Positions 7,786 through 16,750 of a DNA stretch of 64,000 nucleotides are shown here, in pieces. The DNA comes from Nitrosopumilus sp. GTDB taxonomy: Archaea; Thermoproteota; Nitrososphaeria; Nitrososphaerales; Nitrosopumilaceae. Position numbers and translations under genes: made by a program. Numbering within the stretch: the first letter of the stretch is position 1; every line of letters starts with the position of its first letter. A model generated the notes under the pieces. It saw only the letters and a program-made list of their open reading frames with translations. It was not told where the DNA came from and searched no databases. The stretch covers positions 62,001 to 126,000 of the forward strand of contig NZ_JAILWM010000002.1 of assembly GCF_025698945.1 (NCBI RefSeq), given 5' to 3'.

Positions 7786-8283
7786 CTATTCAACTGACAC
7801 TAACCTGCCTTTTGGTTTTTCTTCGGCAAGTGAAAGAGTCAGCTCTAGTACTCCATTTGTGTACTTTGCTTTAGCAGAGTTTTCATCTACTTTGTATTTG
7901 AGAGGAATCTTTGTACTGTATTTTCGATCCCCATGTTCTGCTGAAATGGACACAGTGTTATCATCCACGTTTACTTTAATGTCAGATTTTTCAATTCCTG
8001 GCATCTCAGTAACGAGTTTTAGTATTCGTCCTTTTTCATCAATTGTCTCATCAACAAATGGTTCACGTACACCAGATCCACTAATTGCAGAAACTGGTTT
8101 AGCATTTCCCCATTCCTTGACATGAGGTTTTCCGTCAGAACCTACGGTCATTTCATATCCATAATAATAGGGACCGAAAGTTTGGACTTGTCCTCCCATT
8201 GGATAATCGAAGACGTCGCCGGAATTAAAAAAGCGATTCGACAATCTTCGAAATGTATTTTCGAATTGGTCATCAAACCACAT
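7786..8283 (-). CDS. hsp20: Small heat shock protein, Hsp20/alpha-crystallin family
   Basis: This 165-residue protein has an aromatic, disordered N-terminal arm (about 1-70), then an alpha-crystallin domain at about residues 72-158 ending with the signature NGVLELTLSLAEE. The C-terminus has a V-S-V type [IVL]-x-[IVL] anchor. Such proteins form oligomers in the cytosol that hold unfolding clients. It leads an operon with two microproteins. The AT-rich sequence at 8290-8400 probably holds divergent promoters with the gene at 8408. Confidence 0.92.
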   Translation of the reverse strand: MWFDDQFENTFRRLSNRFFNSGDVFDYPMGGQVQTFGPYYYGYEMTVGSDGKPHVKEWGNAKPVSAISGSGVREPFVDETIDEKGRILKLVTEMPGIEKSDIKVNVDDNTVSISAEHGDRKYSTKIPLKYKVDENSAKAKYTNGVLELTLSLAEEKPKGRLVSVE

Positions 8284-8407
8284 TTGTTATCACCAAATTA
8301 ATGTAATAGACATTACAAAATATAAAGATTTTGCATAATATGTCTATTTTTTACTTGATGTCATTTTTATGACAAAATTAAAATATAGATTGTTTTAGTG
8401 AAAAACA

Positions 8408-8614
8408 ATGCAAGTTCTCCATCAAGAATATGAACAAAACCAATCAAGACCAAGATTGGAAAGACAGATCACATATTTTTGCAGGCTCTGCAGAGAATAT
8501 GGGATCAAAACAAGAAAAGCACATTTACAAAATTTTCATAATGCCAACAGAGACACGGTTACAAAAAGAAGTAATCAAGATCTTGTAGATGTTATTTTCA
8601 TTGAATCAAGGTAA
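8408..8614 (+). CDS. C2H2 zinc-finger microprotein
   Basis: This 68-residue protein contains FCRLCREYGIKTRKAHLQNFH, which fits C-x2-C-x11-H-x4-H of a C2H2 zinc finger at about residues 25-44. Basic residues flank the finger. It is divergent from hsp20 with 124 nt between starts, so a role in regulating its neighbour is possible but unproven. Confidence 0.7.
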   Translation: MQVLHQEYEQNQSRPRLERQITYFCRLCREYGIKTRKAHLQNFHNANRDTVTKRSNQDLVDVIFIESR

Positions 8615-8673
8615 CTATCTAATTTTAGAATAAACAAAAATGAATTTTTTAAAAAAAACAGAACTTCAAAAAA

Positions 8674-8739
8674 TTATTTCTTTTTTGAAGCCTTTTTTGC
8701 TGTTGTCTTTTTAGTTGCTGCTTTTTTCTTTGCTGCCAT
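8674..8739 (-). CDS. Lysine-rich 21-residue peptide
   Basis: A 22-codon ORF encodes MAAKKKAATKKTTAKKASKK followed by K. Its composition matches the lysine/alanine-rich proteins at 6962 and 58768. It has an ATG but no clear ribosome site, so expression is uncertain. Confidence 0.4.
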   Translation of the reverse strand: MAAKKKAATKKTTAKKASKKK

Positions 8740-8943
8740 ATTAATCGATATTTTTACTTAGATTTCTATAGGTGAAATTGAAAAAAATATACCAATTAGG
8801 TATAATTTGGGTCACTATTTTGTAATACAGTAGATCAAAAATTGATCTAAAAATTGTCCCAAATTCATGATTTTATCAAAGCATGTATTTTCAATGGGGA
8901 GTGAGTAGAAAGATCTTTTAATGGATTAAGAAAAATTTTCCAT

Positions 8944-9057
8944 ATGATTGACTATGACAAATATCTAAAGTGTCAAGATTGTAAAGATTCTGGATTGTAT
9001 TGTAAAAAACATAGAAAAGAAGTAGAAAGAATTCTACAAGAACAAATCAATTCCTAA
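8944..9057 (+). CDS. Zinc-finger microprotein (37 aa)
   Basis: The ORF encodes 37 residues with CQDC at 10-13 and CKKH at 20-23, a C-x2-C-x6-C-x2-H arrangement that could bind one zinc. It is otherwise charged and helical (RKEVERILQEQ). It precedes the gene at 9105 by 47 nt on the same strand. Confidence 0.55.
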   Translation: MIDYDKYLKCQDCKDSGLYCKKHRKEVERILQEQINS

Positions 9058-9104
9058 AATAACATAGATTTTAAAGATTAACCACATAATGGATTATAAG
9101 CAAT

Positions 9105-9416
9105 ATGAATCCATTATTTCAGTTAAGCACTAGAAGTTATGACAAAGAGATTACCATTGTAAAAAATGCATTACAGGAATTAGAAAATGAATGCAATGTA
9201 AAAAATGGATACACAATTGAAGAGCCATTTCAAAAATTTGGGTGGACTTTTTTCAATATACAGATAAGCGAAGAGATGTCAAATAAGATTGAAAAATCAG
9301 GAATGATGGAAGGGGCATTGGGATATAAAATTGGAGAACAGATGACAAATTTTATCGGACATTATTTAGAAACAAAAGGCAGTTCAGTGAGAATAAAAAA
9401 AATAGATTATGGATGA
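9105..9416 (+). CDS. Conserved-looking hypothetical protein (103 aa)
   Basis: This 103-residue protein has alternating strands and helices, a GWTFFNIQ strand and a C-terminal IKKIDYG. No signal peptide, membrane helix or cysteine cluster is visible apart from one Cys. I do not recognise the family. It is convergent with dps, with 9 nt between stop codons. Confidence 0.65.
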   Translation: MNPLFQLSTRSYDKEITIVKNALQELENECNVKNGYTIEEPFQKFGWTFFNIQISEEMSNKIEKSGMMEGALGYKIGEQMTNFIGHYLETKGSSVRIKKIDYG

Positions 9417-9425
9417 TTTACTGAA

Positions 9426-9896
9426 TCATTCAAGAAACGCACGTAGCATCCAAGCCATTTTCTCATGTTGTTCCATAAGACCTGTTAGAAAGTCAGAAGT
9501 ACCTGCATCACCTAGCTGTGTACAAGTTTCAAGATCTTTTCTCAAACTTTGTATTACAGACTCGTGATCATCTAAAAGATTCCTCAGCATAGTTTTTGCC
9601 TCTGGATAGGTGTCAGTTTGTTCTTTGAGTCTTGTGTTTTTAAGAAATTCTTCTAGAGTGGCCATTGATTTTCCACCTAGTGAACGACTTCTCTCTGCCA
9701 CCTCATCAATAATGGAATCTATTTCTTCATATTGGGATTCAAAGAACTTGTGCAAATCATTGAATTGAATTCCAGTTACATTCCAATGATAGTTTCTAGT
9801 CTTTGTATACAAAATATACTCATCTGAGAGTAGATTTTTTAGAATTCCCACAATATTTTTTGAATTATCAGGAGAGATTCCTATGTTTGGTTCCAT
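9426..9896 (-). CDS. dps: Dps-family ferritin-like protein
   Basis: This 156-residue protein carries the Dps signature TRNYHWNVTG with H37. H49, D64 and E68 lie at the spacing of the intersubunit ferroxidase site. Dps dodecamers oxidise and store iron and protect DNA from peroxide. There is no long basic tail, so DNA binding may be weak. It appears monocistronic, with an AT-rich promoter region just upstream. Confidence 0.93.
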   Translation of the reverse strand: MEPNIGISPDNSKNIVGILKNLLSDEYILYTKTRNYHWNVTGIQFNDLHKFFESQYEEIDSIIDEVAERSRSLGGKSMATLEEFLKNTRLKEQTDTYPEAKTMLRNLLDDHESVIQSLRKDLETCTQLGDAGTSDFLTGLMEQHEKMAWMLRAFLE

Positions 9897-9957
9897 AATG
9901 TAAAGTATATGTTATAAAATTTAAGGGATTTGTGAAAAATTACCGTAAGATAGTATC

Positions 9958-10758
9958 TTAGGAAATTTTATAGAGTTCTTTTGCGTTTTTATACATAAAA
10001 TTATCTCTAAATTCTTTTTTGATATTGAGTTTTGCAACAAAGTTAAGGTATGAATCCATTGTACTAATTGGCCAATCAGTACCATACAACAAATATCTAG
10101 GTTCTCCTGCATAGTTAATTAATTCAGCAACCTTATCTTTCATCATTTTTTCAAAAAAGTGATCAAAAGAACCAACAACAAGTCCAGATACATCTGCAAA
10201 AACATTCTTGTTTTTGTAGAGTACCTCCTGGGCATCCTGAATCCAAGGATTGCCTAAATGACACATTACTATTTTTAGTTCAGGATTATCAACTGCAACA
10301 TCATCTAGATTAAGAGGTCTTGAATATCGTAATTTTCCTTTTTCTGAATAAGTATCACCAGTGTGAAACATTACAGGAATGTCAAATTCAATGCATGTAT
10401 CATAGACTTTCTGGTATCTTTCATCATAAGGATAGTAGTGCTCATATCCAGAATAAACTTTCATGGCTTTAATGTGACCATCTTTAATCCATTTTCGGTA
10501 TTGCTTTAGATCTTCATCTGTGTGATTATCAATTGTAAATCCTGCTGCAACACCCAGATTATCATATTTTTTGATTCCATCAATGATTTGTTTTGTTGAT
10601 GGTCGTTGTGGGTTTACCTTGTAAGATGATAAAATGATAGCATAATCTACATTATTGCTGATCATTTCAGTTTGAAGCATTTCCAGTCTATCCTCAAGTA
10701 GCGGAATGTGTTCTGTTAACTCATACTGATTAACATGAACATGACAATCAATGATCAT
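9958..10758 (-). CDS. Amidohydrolase-2 family TIM-barrel hydrolase
   Basis: This 266-residue protein begins MIIDCHVHVNQYE, the HxH metal site of amidohydrolases. MFHTGDT (about 130), MCHLGNP (about 167) and LYGTDWP (about 228) supply the later metal/catalytic residues. The family hydrolyses or decarboxylates small cyclic or aromatic acids; the substrate is unknown. It follows the acetyltransferase gene by a single base and is almost certainly in the same operon. Confidence 0.88.
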   Translation of the reverse strand: MIIDCHVHVNQYELTEHIPLLEDRLEMLQTEMISNNVDYAIILSSYKVNPQRPSTKQIIDGIKKYDNLGVAAGFTIDNHTDEDLKQYRKWIKDGHIKAMKVYSGYEHYYPYDERYQKVYDTCIEFDIPVMFHTGDTYSEKGKLRYSRPLNLDDVAVDNPELKIVMCHLGNPWIQDAQEVLYKNKNVFADVSGLVVGSFDHFFEKMMKDKVAELINYAGEPRYLLYGTDWPISTMDSYLNFVAKLNIKKEFRDNFMYKNAKELYKIS

Positions 10759-10759
10759 T

Positions 10760-11404
10760 TTATTCTACAAATTGGGGATTTTTCCACTCAATAAAAGTTG
10801 CATAGTTTAATGATCGTGGATCCTTCATATAATTAGGTAGAATTTTAATAAATTTGAAACCATTTCTCAACTGGAAAGACAAGACAGGTTCTTTGATTTC
10901 ATGTCTTTTTACCTTTTGAACATATTCCAAAGGAGTCATATTTTTTGCATTTTCACCATAATTGATCAACCTCCCACCTGAAATTATTCTACGCAATCCA
11001 AGTTTAATTGCCAAATCTTTTCTTGCATTATACAATTTTGTTGCAACCCCTAGTCTTCTAAAATCAGGATGGGCAGAGACATCGGCACCATATAGAGAAT
11101 CTCCTTTGGGATTATGATTCTTAAAGAGGCTTCCACCACATGCTTCTTGCCATGTATGTTCTTTGTATTCAGGTTCCAAATTTATGATTAGACTGCTACA
11201 AGATCCAATGATCTTATCTTTGTATGCAGCAACAAACTGACCTTCTGGAAATACACTTAGGTGAGATTTCAAATGGTCTGGCTTCCAATAGACACCTTCA
11301 GCTGCCATTAAGGGAAATGAAGCTTTTTGTAATTCTACAACCTTTGGAATATCATCAGAATGTAGATTACGGATGATCACTTTAGTTCTATCTGTATCAT
11401 TCAA
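10760..11404 (-). CDS. GNAT-family acetyltransferase
   Basis: This 214-residue protein has the GNAT fold. An N-terminal IIRNLHSDDIPKVVELQ precedes the acetyl-CoA pyrophosphate loop at about residues 113-121 (HPDFRRLGVATKLY, an R/Q-x-x-G-x-G/A variant). The C-terminal part is longer than in minimal GNATs and may set the acceptor. It is the first gene of a pair with the amidohydrolase, suggesting a shared small-molecule pathway. Confidence 0.85.
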   Translation of the reverse strand: MNDTDRTKVIIRNLHSDDIPKVVELQKASFPLMAAEGVYWKPDHLKSHLSVFPEGQFVAAYKDKIIGSCSSLIINLEPEYKEHTWQEACGGSLFKNHNPKGDSLYGADVSAHPDFRRLGVATKLYNARKDLAIKLGLRRIISGGRLINYGENAKNMTPLEYVQKVKRHEIKEPVLSFQLRNGFKFIKILPNYMKDPRSLNYATFIEWKNPQFVE

Positions 11405-11555
11405 GTTAAAGCACCGTGATCAAAGATACAGTTATCAAATATGAATTTTTTACAATTAAAGAAAAATTTAACGTGATATTTACCTCAGATTTAATACTAA
11501 AAAAGTACAAGCCAGATATTTTAACATATCTAAGTAGAGTTTGAATTAATTTTTA

Positions 11556-11687
11556 TCACTTTAATTCTTCAAGCAGATTCTTTGCAAATCTTGGAGAATT
11601 TGTATTTCTAAACTGATTTAGTCTCAAGACAAGTGAACAAGTTTTTTGCTCTAAAAAATAATACACTACATCAAGATATTCTTGCAT
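11556..11687 (-). CDS. 43-residue microprotein coupled to upstream micro-ORF
   Basis: The ORF encodes MQEYLDVVYYFLEQKTCSLV and 23 more residues, a helical peptide with one Cys. Its ATG overlaps the TAA of the upstream 49-residue ORF (TAATG), so translation is probably coupled. No family is recognised. Confidence 0.5.
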   Translation of the reverse strand: MQEYLDVVYYFLEQKTCSLVLRLNQFRNTNSPRFAKNLLEELK

Positions 11688-11836
11688 TAAACATCATCCT
11701 TGTTAAAAATCCAAGATAACCCCATCATATCCATTGCCAACAAACTGGTTGAAGCTGGGTTTTTGGCCTCAAGTTCAACCAGAGAAAAGGACTGGTTTGA
11801 TTTTTGGTCATATTTGTGTTGAATTATAGTTGACAT
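11687..11836 (-). CDS. 49-residue microprotein, first of a coupled pair
   Basis: The ORF encodes MSTIIQHKYDQKSNQSFSLV and a 29-residue remainder with LLAMDMMGLSWIFNKDDV at the end. It begins with ATG and stops in a TAATG overlap with the next micro-ORF. The overlap is the main support for both. Function unknown. Confidence 0.5.
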   Translation of the reverse strand: MSTIIQHKYDQKSNQSFSLVELEAKNPASTSLLAMDMMGLSWIFNKDDV

Positions 11837-11905
11837 AAATTACAATAAATTGAGAATTATATCATAATGTGTTTTAATTTGTGGTATGCTATTTACCATA
11901 AAGGA

Positions 11906-13522
11906 TTAAGAAACTTTGATTATTCCTTGACTAATTAGAAATTCAATTCCTTTTACAAAATCTCTTTCAGAAATTAATCCTTGAGCCCACCATCCAGCAT
12001 TGTTTTTAATCCATAAAGGAATTTCTTCAGAATTGTTTGTATTTACTTGATTAGTATTTACTATCAGGAGTTTTTCTTTGATAAGAAACTGAATTGATTG
12101 AATGAATTCACTATCTGCAACAATCCCATCTGCCCACCACCCTGCACTATTTTTAATCCAGGATGGAATAACTGTAGTTTGTTGTTCAGAGAGTAAATTA
12201 TTTGAAGAAAAACTAAAATCAGATTTTGATGTAAAAAAACTATCAAAGTTTTTAGAATTTTGCCCAGTTAAAATTAATTTAAATTGATATTTCCCATCTT
12301 TAGGTATCAAAATAGATTCTTGAATAACACCATTTTGAGCTAACAGACCTAGATGCTGATCATGTGAACCAATATTGGACCAGATATCTTTTCCAGATGA
12401 ATCTGAAATGCTATATGCAAACAATGTATTTTTAGCCAGATTTTTTGAATTATCAAAAAATGAAATTGTGAATGGTATTTCTTTTCCAGATGTGAGTTTT
12501 GAGTCCCATGTAACATTTGCAGTGTAACCATTTTCAAAAGTAAAATCTAGGTGATGTAGTTCAGTCTTTTGTCCAGATATGATTTCAATATTCATATTAT
12601 TACTATTCTTGGAGTTTAGTTTGGTCTCTATCTGCATCATTTCCTCATGTGGAATACTTATTCGAAGAATATTTTCATCAGTAGAGGATATATCATAAAC
12701 TATTGCATTGTCTGGAAGTTTTATTCCCTCTACATATACACCAATATCATATCCTTGTTTGAAAACTGGAAAATTTTTTTGTAAATAAATTATATTGGTA
12801 TTTTTTGAAGAATGATCTTGCTCAGACTCCAATTCATACGACATTTCATAGGAGAGCTTGCTTGAGTTCTCATCAAAACTAAAGTTACTAATTTGAGAAT
12901 CATAAGATTTTATAACAATAGGATATTCTTGAGCATTAGCTGTTTTTACTACAAATGTTTCTTTGAGTGGAATAGATAGAAAAGTTTCAAAAAGTAAATC
13001 ACTTGTAGTCATTGTTTTTGGATTAGTCGCACCCACAATGGAGACTTTGATTGTGTATTCTCCATTTTTATCAAAAACAGGACCTTGAATTATGGGTCTA
13101 GAGTCACCTCTTGCGTAATAACCACCTGCTATAGCATGCTTCTCACCAAAATATTTTGTGCATTTCCAAAGATTTTGATCTTGACATCCTGTTGTTGGTC
13201 TGATTTCTAGATCTAACTTTCCATCTTCATCAAAAAAATATTCATTTGCCACTAGATTGTCTTCTTGATAAATTTGAACTCTATACGTGACACTTGGAAT
13301 GTTAATGTTAGTATCAGTGTTAAAAAATCTAATCGATAAATTTGCACTCTTTGAATCTTCAAAAATAAAATCCAAAGGGGACAAAATAGAGGTAACAGCA
13401 ACATTAATTCCCCCTAAATCAATTGGAGGTGCAGTAGAGCCAGAATGGTGTTGAGCAAAAGCTGGTGTTATAGAAGTAACAAAGATTACTAAAACCAATC
13501 CTAAAATTATTTTCATAATCAC
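11906..13522 (-). CDS. Large secreted protein with WIKNxAGWW repeats
   Basis: This 538-residue protein has a signal peptide (IILGLVLVIFVTSITPAFA). The middle is beta-rich. Two C-terminal repeats of about 38 residues each contain IPSWIKNSAGWWADG and IPLWIKNNAGWWAQG followed by FIQSIQFLI / FVKGIEFLI. Such repeats are common in exported thaumarchaeal proteins; I take them to be a surface-attachment or peptidoglycan-independent binding module, which is inference. There are few cysteines. It is monocistronic. Confidence 0.85.
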   Translation of the reverse strand: MIMKIILGLVLVIFVTSITPAFAQHHSGSTAPPIDLGGINVAVTSILSPLDFIFEDSKSANLSIRFFNTDTNINIPSVTYRVQIYQEDNLVANEYFFDEDGKLDLEIRPTTGCQDQNLWKCTKYFGEKHAIAGGYYARGDSRPIIQGPVFDKNGEYTIKVSIVGATNPKTMTTSDLLFETFLSIPLKETFVVKTANAQEYPIVIKSYDSQISNFSFDENSSKLSYEMSYELESEQDHSSKNTNIIYLQKNFPVFKQGYDIGVYVEGIKLPDNAIVYDISSTDENILRISIPHEEMMQIETKLNSKNSNNMNIEIISGQKTELHHLDFTFENGYTANVTWDSKLTSGKEIPFTISFFDNSKNLAKNTLFAYSISDSSGKDIWSNIGSHDQHLGLLAQNGVIQESILIPKDGKYQFKLILTGQNSKNFDSFFTSKSDFSFSSNNLLSEQQTTVIPSWIKNSAGWWADGIVADSEFIQSIQFLIKEKLLIVNTNQVNTNNSEEIPLWIKNNAGWWAQGLISERDFVKGIEFLISQGIIKVS

Positions 13523-13678
13523 AGTTTTTTATTATCATGTAAGGATAAATATTATTGCAAAAAAGCAAAGAATTTTTTAAAACAAGAATATTTAACATAA
13601 AAGGCACTCCACAAAATGAAAATTATATTTATCAAAAATTATGTGATACTAAATATACGTCCTAACCTGTAATTCAAA

Positions 13679-13713
13679 GGTGTGCCGCATGTATCCAATT
13701 TTATGCGGTCACC
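13679..13713. other. Stem-loop between two minus-strand genes
   Basis: GGTG (13679-13682) and CCGCAT (13685-13690) pair with ATGCGG (13703-13708) and CACC (13710-13713), giving a 10-bp interrupted stem with a 12-nt loop. The word CCAATTTT occurs in the loop and again just after the stem. It lies in the 238-bp gap between the secreted-protein gene and the methyltransferase gene, so it could end the methyltransferase transcript or sit in the leader of the secreted-protein gene. Confidence 0.4.
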
Positions 13714-13760
13714 AATTTTGTGCCTAAAATAGACAGAATGTATTAAACAAGATATTTTCA

Positions 13761-14642
13761 TTAATTTGATAGCAATTTTTTCCCTATAACAAAATCAACT
13801 TTATAATCCAATGTTGCACGTGGATTTAATTTTAATTTCCATGGAATAAAAGAAGGATTTTTTGTTTTTTGTGAAATATTAAATCCCAATTCTAACATTT
13901 TTGTGCGTAAAGTATGTTCATCAAGAGGATTTTTTACTGATTTTGTTCCCCTATCAAAATCATAAGGATCTGAAATGAGCAAAGCACCATTTGAGATTTG
14001 TTTTGAAATATGTTTTAGAAATTCTATTGGTTCAATCAATTCTAAAACATTTAATGCAATAACCAAATCAAATTTAACAGAACCAAATACAGGAGATAAA
14101 GAATCAGCTACGATATAATCAAGATTGTTTTTTTGAGATTTTTTTGCGTATTGTAAAGCACTAAAGGAACGATCAACTCCAATTACAAAATTACTATAAT
14201 CAGACAAATAAGATGTAATTATTCCAATAGAGCAACCATATTCTAAAACTAAGTTAGATTTTGAGAGGGGTTTAAGATTTCTCTGCATCAGTGAATAAAA
14301 TTTAGAGTTTTTACTGTTTTGATAAATTTTAGACCATCTCTCTTCGAGAACGGTTCTATCATCATTATCAGATTTGTTTAGTAATGAAGATTTCAAAAGG
14401 GATTTCAATTTTTTATTATGAATTTTTTGATATAGTTTCCCTCCAAGAGTTTTACGAGAAGAAAAATAATCTGAAAAATCATTCCATAGAATTGGTATTT
14501 TTTCAATAATTGGAAATTCCAATTTACATTTTTTGCATTCTAAAATTCCTTCATCAATTTCTTTATCACGACTTAATACTTCAAGTTCTAGATTTCCACC
14601 ACATTTGGCACATCTAATAAATTCAAGAGTTGATTCAAGCAC
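13761..14642 (-). CDS. Trm112-like zinc ribbon fused to SAM methyltransferase
   Basis: This 293-residue protein starts with a Trm112p-like domain (CAKCGGNLELEV at 12-23, CKKCKLEFPI at about 36-45). After a linker comes a class I methyltransferase with motif I VLEYGCSIGIITSYL (about 132), an acidic VIGVDRSFSALQYAK and a later LVIALNVLELI. The fold is clear; the substrate could be a lipid, quinone or other small molecule and cannot be told from sequence. Confidence 0.85.
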   Translation of the reverse strand: MLESTLEFIRCAKCGGNLELEVLSRDKEIDEGILECKKCKLEFPIIEKIPILWNDFSDYFSSRKTLGGKLYQKIHNKKLKSLLKSSLLNKSDNDDRTVLEERWSKIYQNSKNSKFYSLMQRNLKPLSKSNLVLEYGCSIGIITSYLSDYSNFVIGVDRSFSALQYAKKSQKNNLDYIVADSLSPVFGSVKFDLVIALNVLELIEPIEFLKHISKQISNGALLISDPYDFDRGTKSVKNPLDEHTLRTKMLELGFNISQKTKNPSFIPWKLKLNPRATLDYKVDFVIGKKLLSN

Positions 14643-14716
14643 TAACTAATCAATAATTGGTAATCTAATAATTTCTTTTATTCAAAAAATCAAGATAATG
14701 TTAAATGTAGTATTTT

Positions 14717-15928
14717 TTGATTTTATGCAAATTGGGAGAATTTGAAGAGTTTGCAGAAGCCTTGTTTGGGCAACTATCAGTTGAAATCAACGAGGAAAAA
14801 GAGATCAGGCAGCTTGCAATTACAGCAAAAGAGGACATTGGAGAGCAGGTAAAATTTAGAGATATTGAGGATATTGCAAAGGAAATTTTTCCAGAATACA
14901 AAGACAAGGTAGAAAAATTTCTCGGAGTAAAAGTTCCAGACAATATACAGCTAAAGTTCCCAGAATTAGAGGATTTGAAAAGGTTGAAAGGAGACAAGGT
15001 ATTTGCAGACAAAGAATCTAAAGATTTTGTAATAGAGCTATTTGATGCAGTTGCAAAAGAAGATCTTAAAAAAATAGCAGAATTGATGAAAAAAGATACT
15101 GCAAAGTATTTGGTGTACTCTACATATGCAATTCAATACATATCTAAAATTACTACAACATATGGAGATTACTTAGATTCTGTAATTTATCTAAACAAGT
15201 TCATTTTGTCAAGATATCCTCAAATAATCCTCCACAAACAGGGGGAACCATACAAATCAAAATTTGAAAATGTGAATTCGGGATATATTGGTGCTGTAAA
15301 AATGACAGTACTAGAAGAATTAATTCATTCAGCACAAGAGAATTTACAGAAAATTAACAAAAATGCTGCAACGCAGGTAAACAAAATTAATGAAGAGTTG
15401 GCAACAATAATTTTATCCCTAGATACACAAACTGTCAACAAATTATCAGAATATTGTCAGCTACAAGCAGTTCCAGATGATTTTCCATTTGCAAAGAAAG
15501 CAAATCTATTTTTCTTTTTGAATCCAGATCACTTCCTAATTGAACAGATAGGACCAGATGTAATGACTTTCACACATGTAGAGATTGATCCTAAAATTGG
15601 AGAATCAATTCCACAACTTTTAGATATTTACAAACGATGGCTTGTTCCAATTCAGCAACATCATGCAGCATTTACTGCAATGGAAGGAATGGCAAGTTTT
15701 GCAATTGAGAGCATATTAAAAGATGATGAAGATTTTCAGAATTATCTAACAACCTTTATGGGAACAGATTTCTCATCATATCAGGTTAGAAAAAGTATGG
15801 GAAAAGATTTTACAAATTCACTATATGAAAAATTAGGCACAGATACTTTCAAAAAAATGATTGAAATTCCTCCAAACACAAGGGAACTCAAGGAACCTCA
15901 ATTGTATCTAAAAAAACTGAGTTTGTGA
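14717..15928 (+). CDS. Hypothetical 400-residue cytosolic protein
   Basis: This soluble, largely helical protein of about 400 residues is rich in Lys/Glu, with no signal peptide or membrane helix. I do not recognise a catalytic motif. The listed start is a TTG. A second TTG at 14732, giving GEFEEFAEALFGQL, is the more likely start because the codons before it add nothing conserved-looking. It is followed three bases later by the SirB1-like gene and is probably co-transcribed with it. Confidence 0.75.
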   Translation: MILCKLGEFEEFAEALFGQLSVEINEEKEIRQLAITAKEDIGEQVKFRDIEDIAKEIFPEYKDKVEKFLGVKVPDNIQLKFPELEDLKRLKGDKVFADKESKDFVIELFDAVAKEDLKKIAELMKKDTAKYLVYSTYAIQYISKITTTYGDYLDSVIYLNKFILSRYPQIILHKQGEPYKSKFENVNSGYIGAVKMTVLEELIHSAQENLQKINKNAATQVNKINEELATIILSLDTQTVNKLSEYCQLQAVPDDFPFAKKANLFFFLNPDHFLIEQIGPDVMTFTHVEIDPKIGESIPQLLDIYKRWLVPIQQHHAAFTAMEGMASFAIESILKDDEDFQNYLTTFMGTDFSSYQVRKSMGKDFTNSLYEKLGTDTFKKMIEIPPNTRELKEPQLYLKKLSL

Positions 15929-15931
15929 TAA

Positions 15932-16750
15932 TTGGAAGAAGATTTTGATCCATTTGTTGCTGAATGGGTTTCATTTGTAAAGAATCCAAACTTCAACCTT
16001 GTTGAGAAATGTTTGAAATTTGCGCAGATCCTAGAGTATCCAGACCTTAATGTTGAGGAATATATCAAAAAAATCAATGAGATTGGAATGTCTCTAAAAG
16101 AGTCATTAAGTGATGTAAAAAATCCAACGTACTTAATTTCAATGTTAAATGAACATCTCTTTGAGAATTTAGGATTTAGTGGAGATGATAATGATTACTA
16201 TAATCCTAAAAATAATTTTCTAAATGAGGTAATTGATAAAAAAGTGGGACTTCCAATAACCATCTCAATACTATACGCAGAAATTGCAAAATTTATTGGA
16301 TTGGAACTTAAAATTGTCGGATTCCCAAGCCATGTTCTTGTAAAATACAATGAGGAAATGATTTTAGATCCGTTTTATGATGGCAGATTATTAGATGTTG
16401 ATGATTTGCAAGAAATTCTAGATACGAACTTTGGAGGAGAGTTAGAATTCCAACCAGAATTTCTAGATGAGATAAGTTCAGAACAAATTCTAATTAGACT
16501 AACACGAAATTTAAAAAATTCATATGTCCAATCGTTTGTCTACGATAAAGCACTTCGATGTGTAAATATGGTTTTAGCAATAGAGCCTGAGTCACCCGAA
16601 GATATCAGAGATAAAGGAATTTTAGAAGAAAGATTACTACATCCAGAAATTGCTTTAAAATACCTCAACAAGTATTTAGAAATTAATCCAAATGCAGAAG
16701 ATGTAGATTTTATTTTAGAATTAATTAGAAGTATAAAGACAAAGAATTAA
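15932..16750 (+). CDS. SirB1-like transglutaminase-fold / TPR protein
   Basis: This 272-residue protein matches the SirB1 (Transglut_core2) family. The core region NEVIDKKVGLPITISILYAEI (residues about 88-108) precedes IVGFPSHVLVKY and a TPR-like C-terminal helical part (YDKALRCVNMVLAIEPESP). In SirB1 proteins the classical transglutaminase cysteine is often absent, and here the position before PIT is Leu, so enzymatic activity is doubtful. It starts with TTG and is likely in an operon with the gene at 14717. Confidence 0.8.
   Translation: MEEDFDPFVAEWVSFVKNPNFNLVEKCLKFAQILEYPDLNVEEYIKKINEIGMSLKESLSDVKNPTYLISMLNEHLFENLGFSGDDNDYYNPKNNFLNEVIDKKVGLPITISILYAEIAKFIGLELKIVGFPSHVLVKYNEEMILDPFYDGRLLDVDDLQEILDTNFGGELEFQPEFLDEISSEQILIRLTRNLKNSYVQSFVYDKALRCVNMVLAIEPESPEDIRDKGILEERLLHPEIALKYLNKYLEINPNAEDVDFILELIRSIKTKN

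Noticed and set aside
8821-8850. AGATCA/TGATCT hairpin as a regulatory element
   Set aside because: A 6-bp AT-rich stem is expected by chance in this background and has no second copy.
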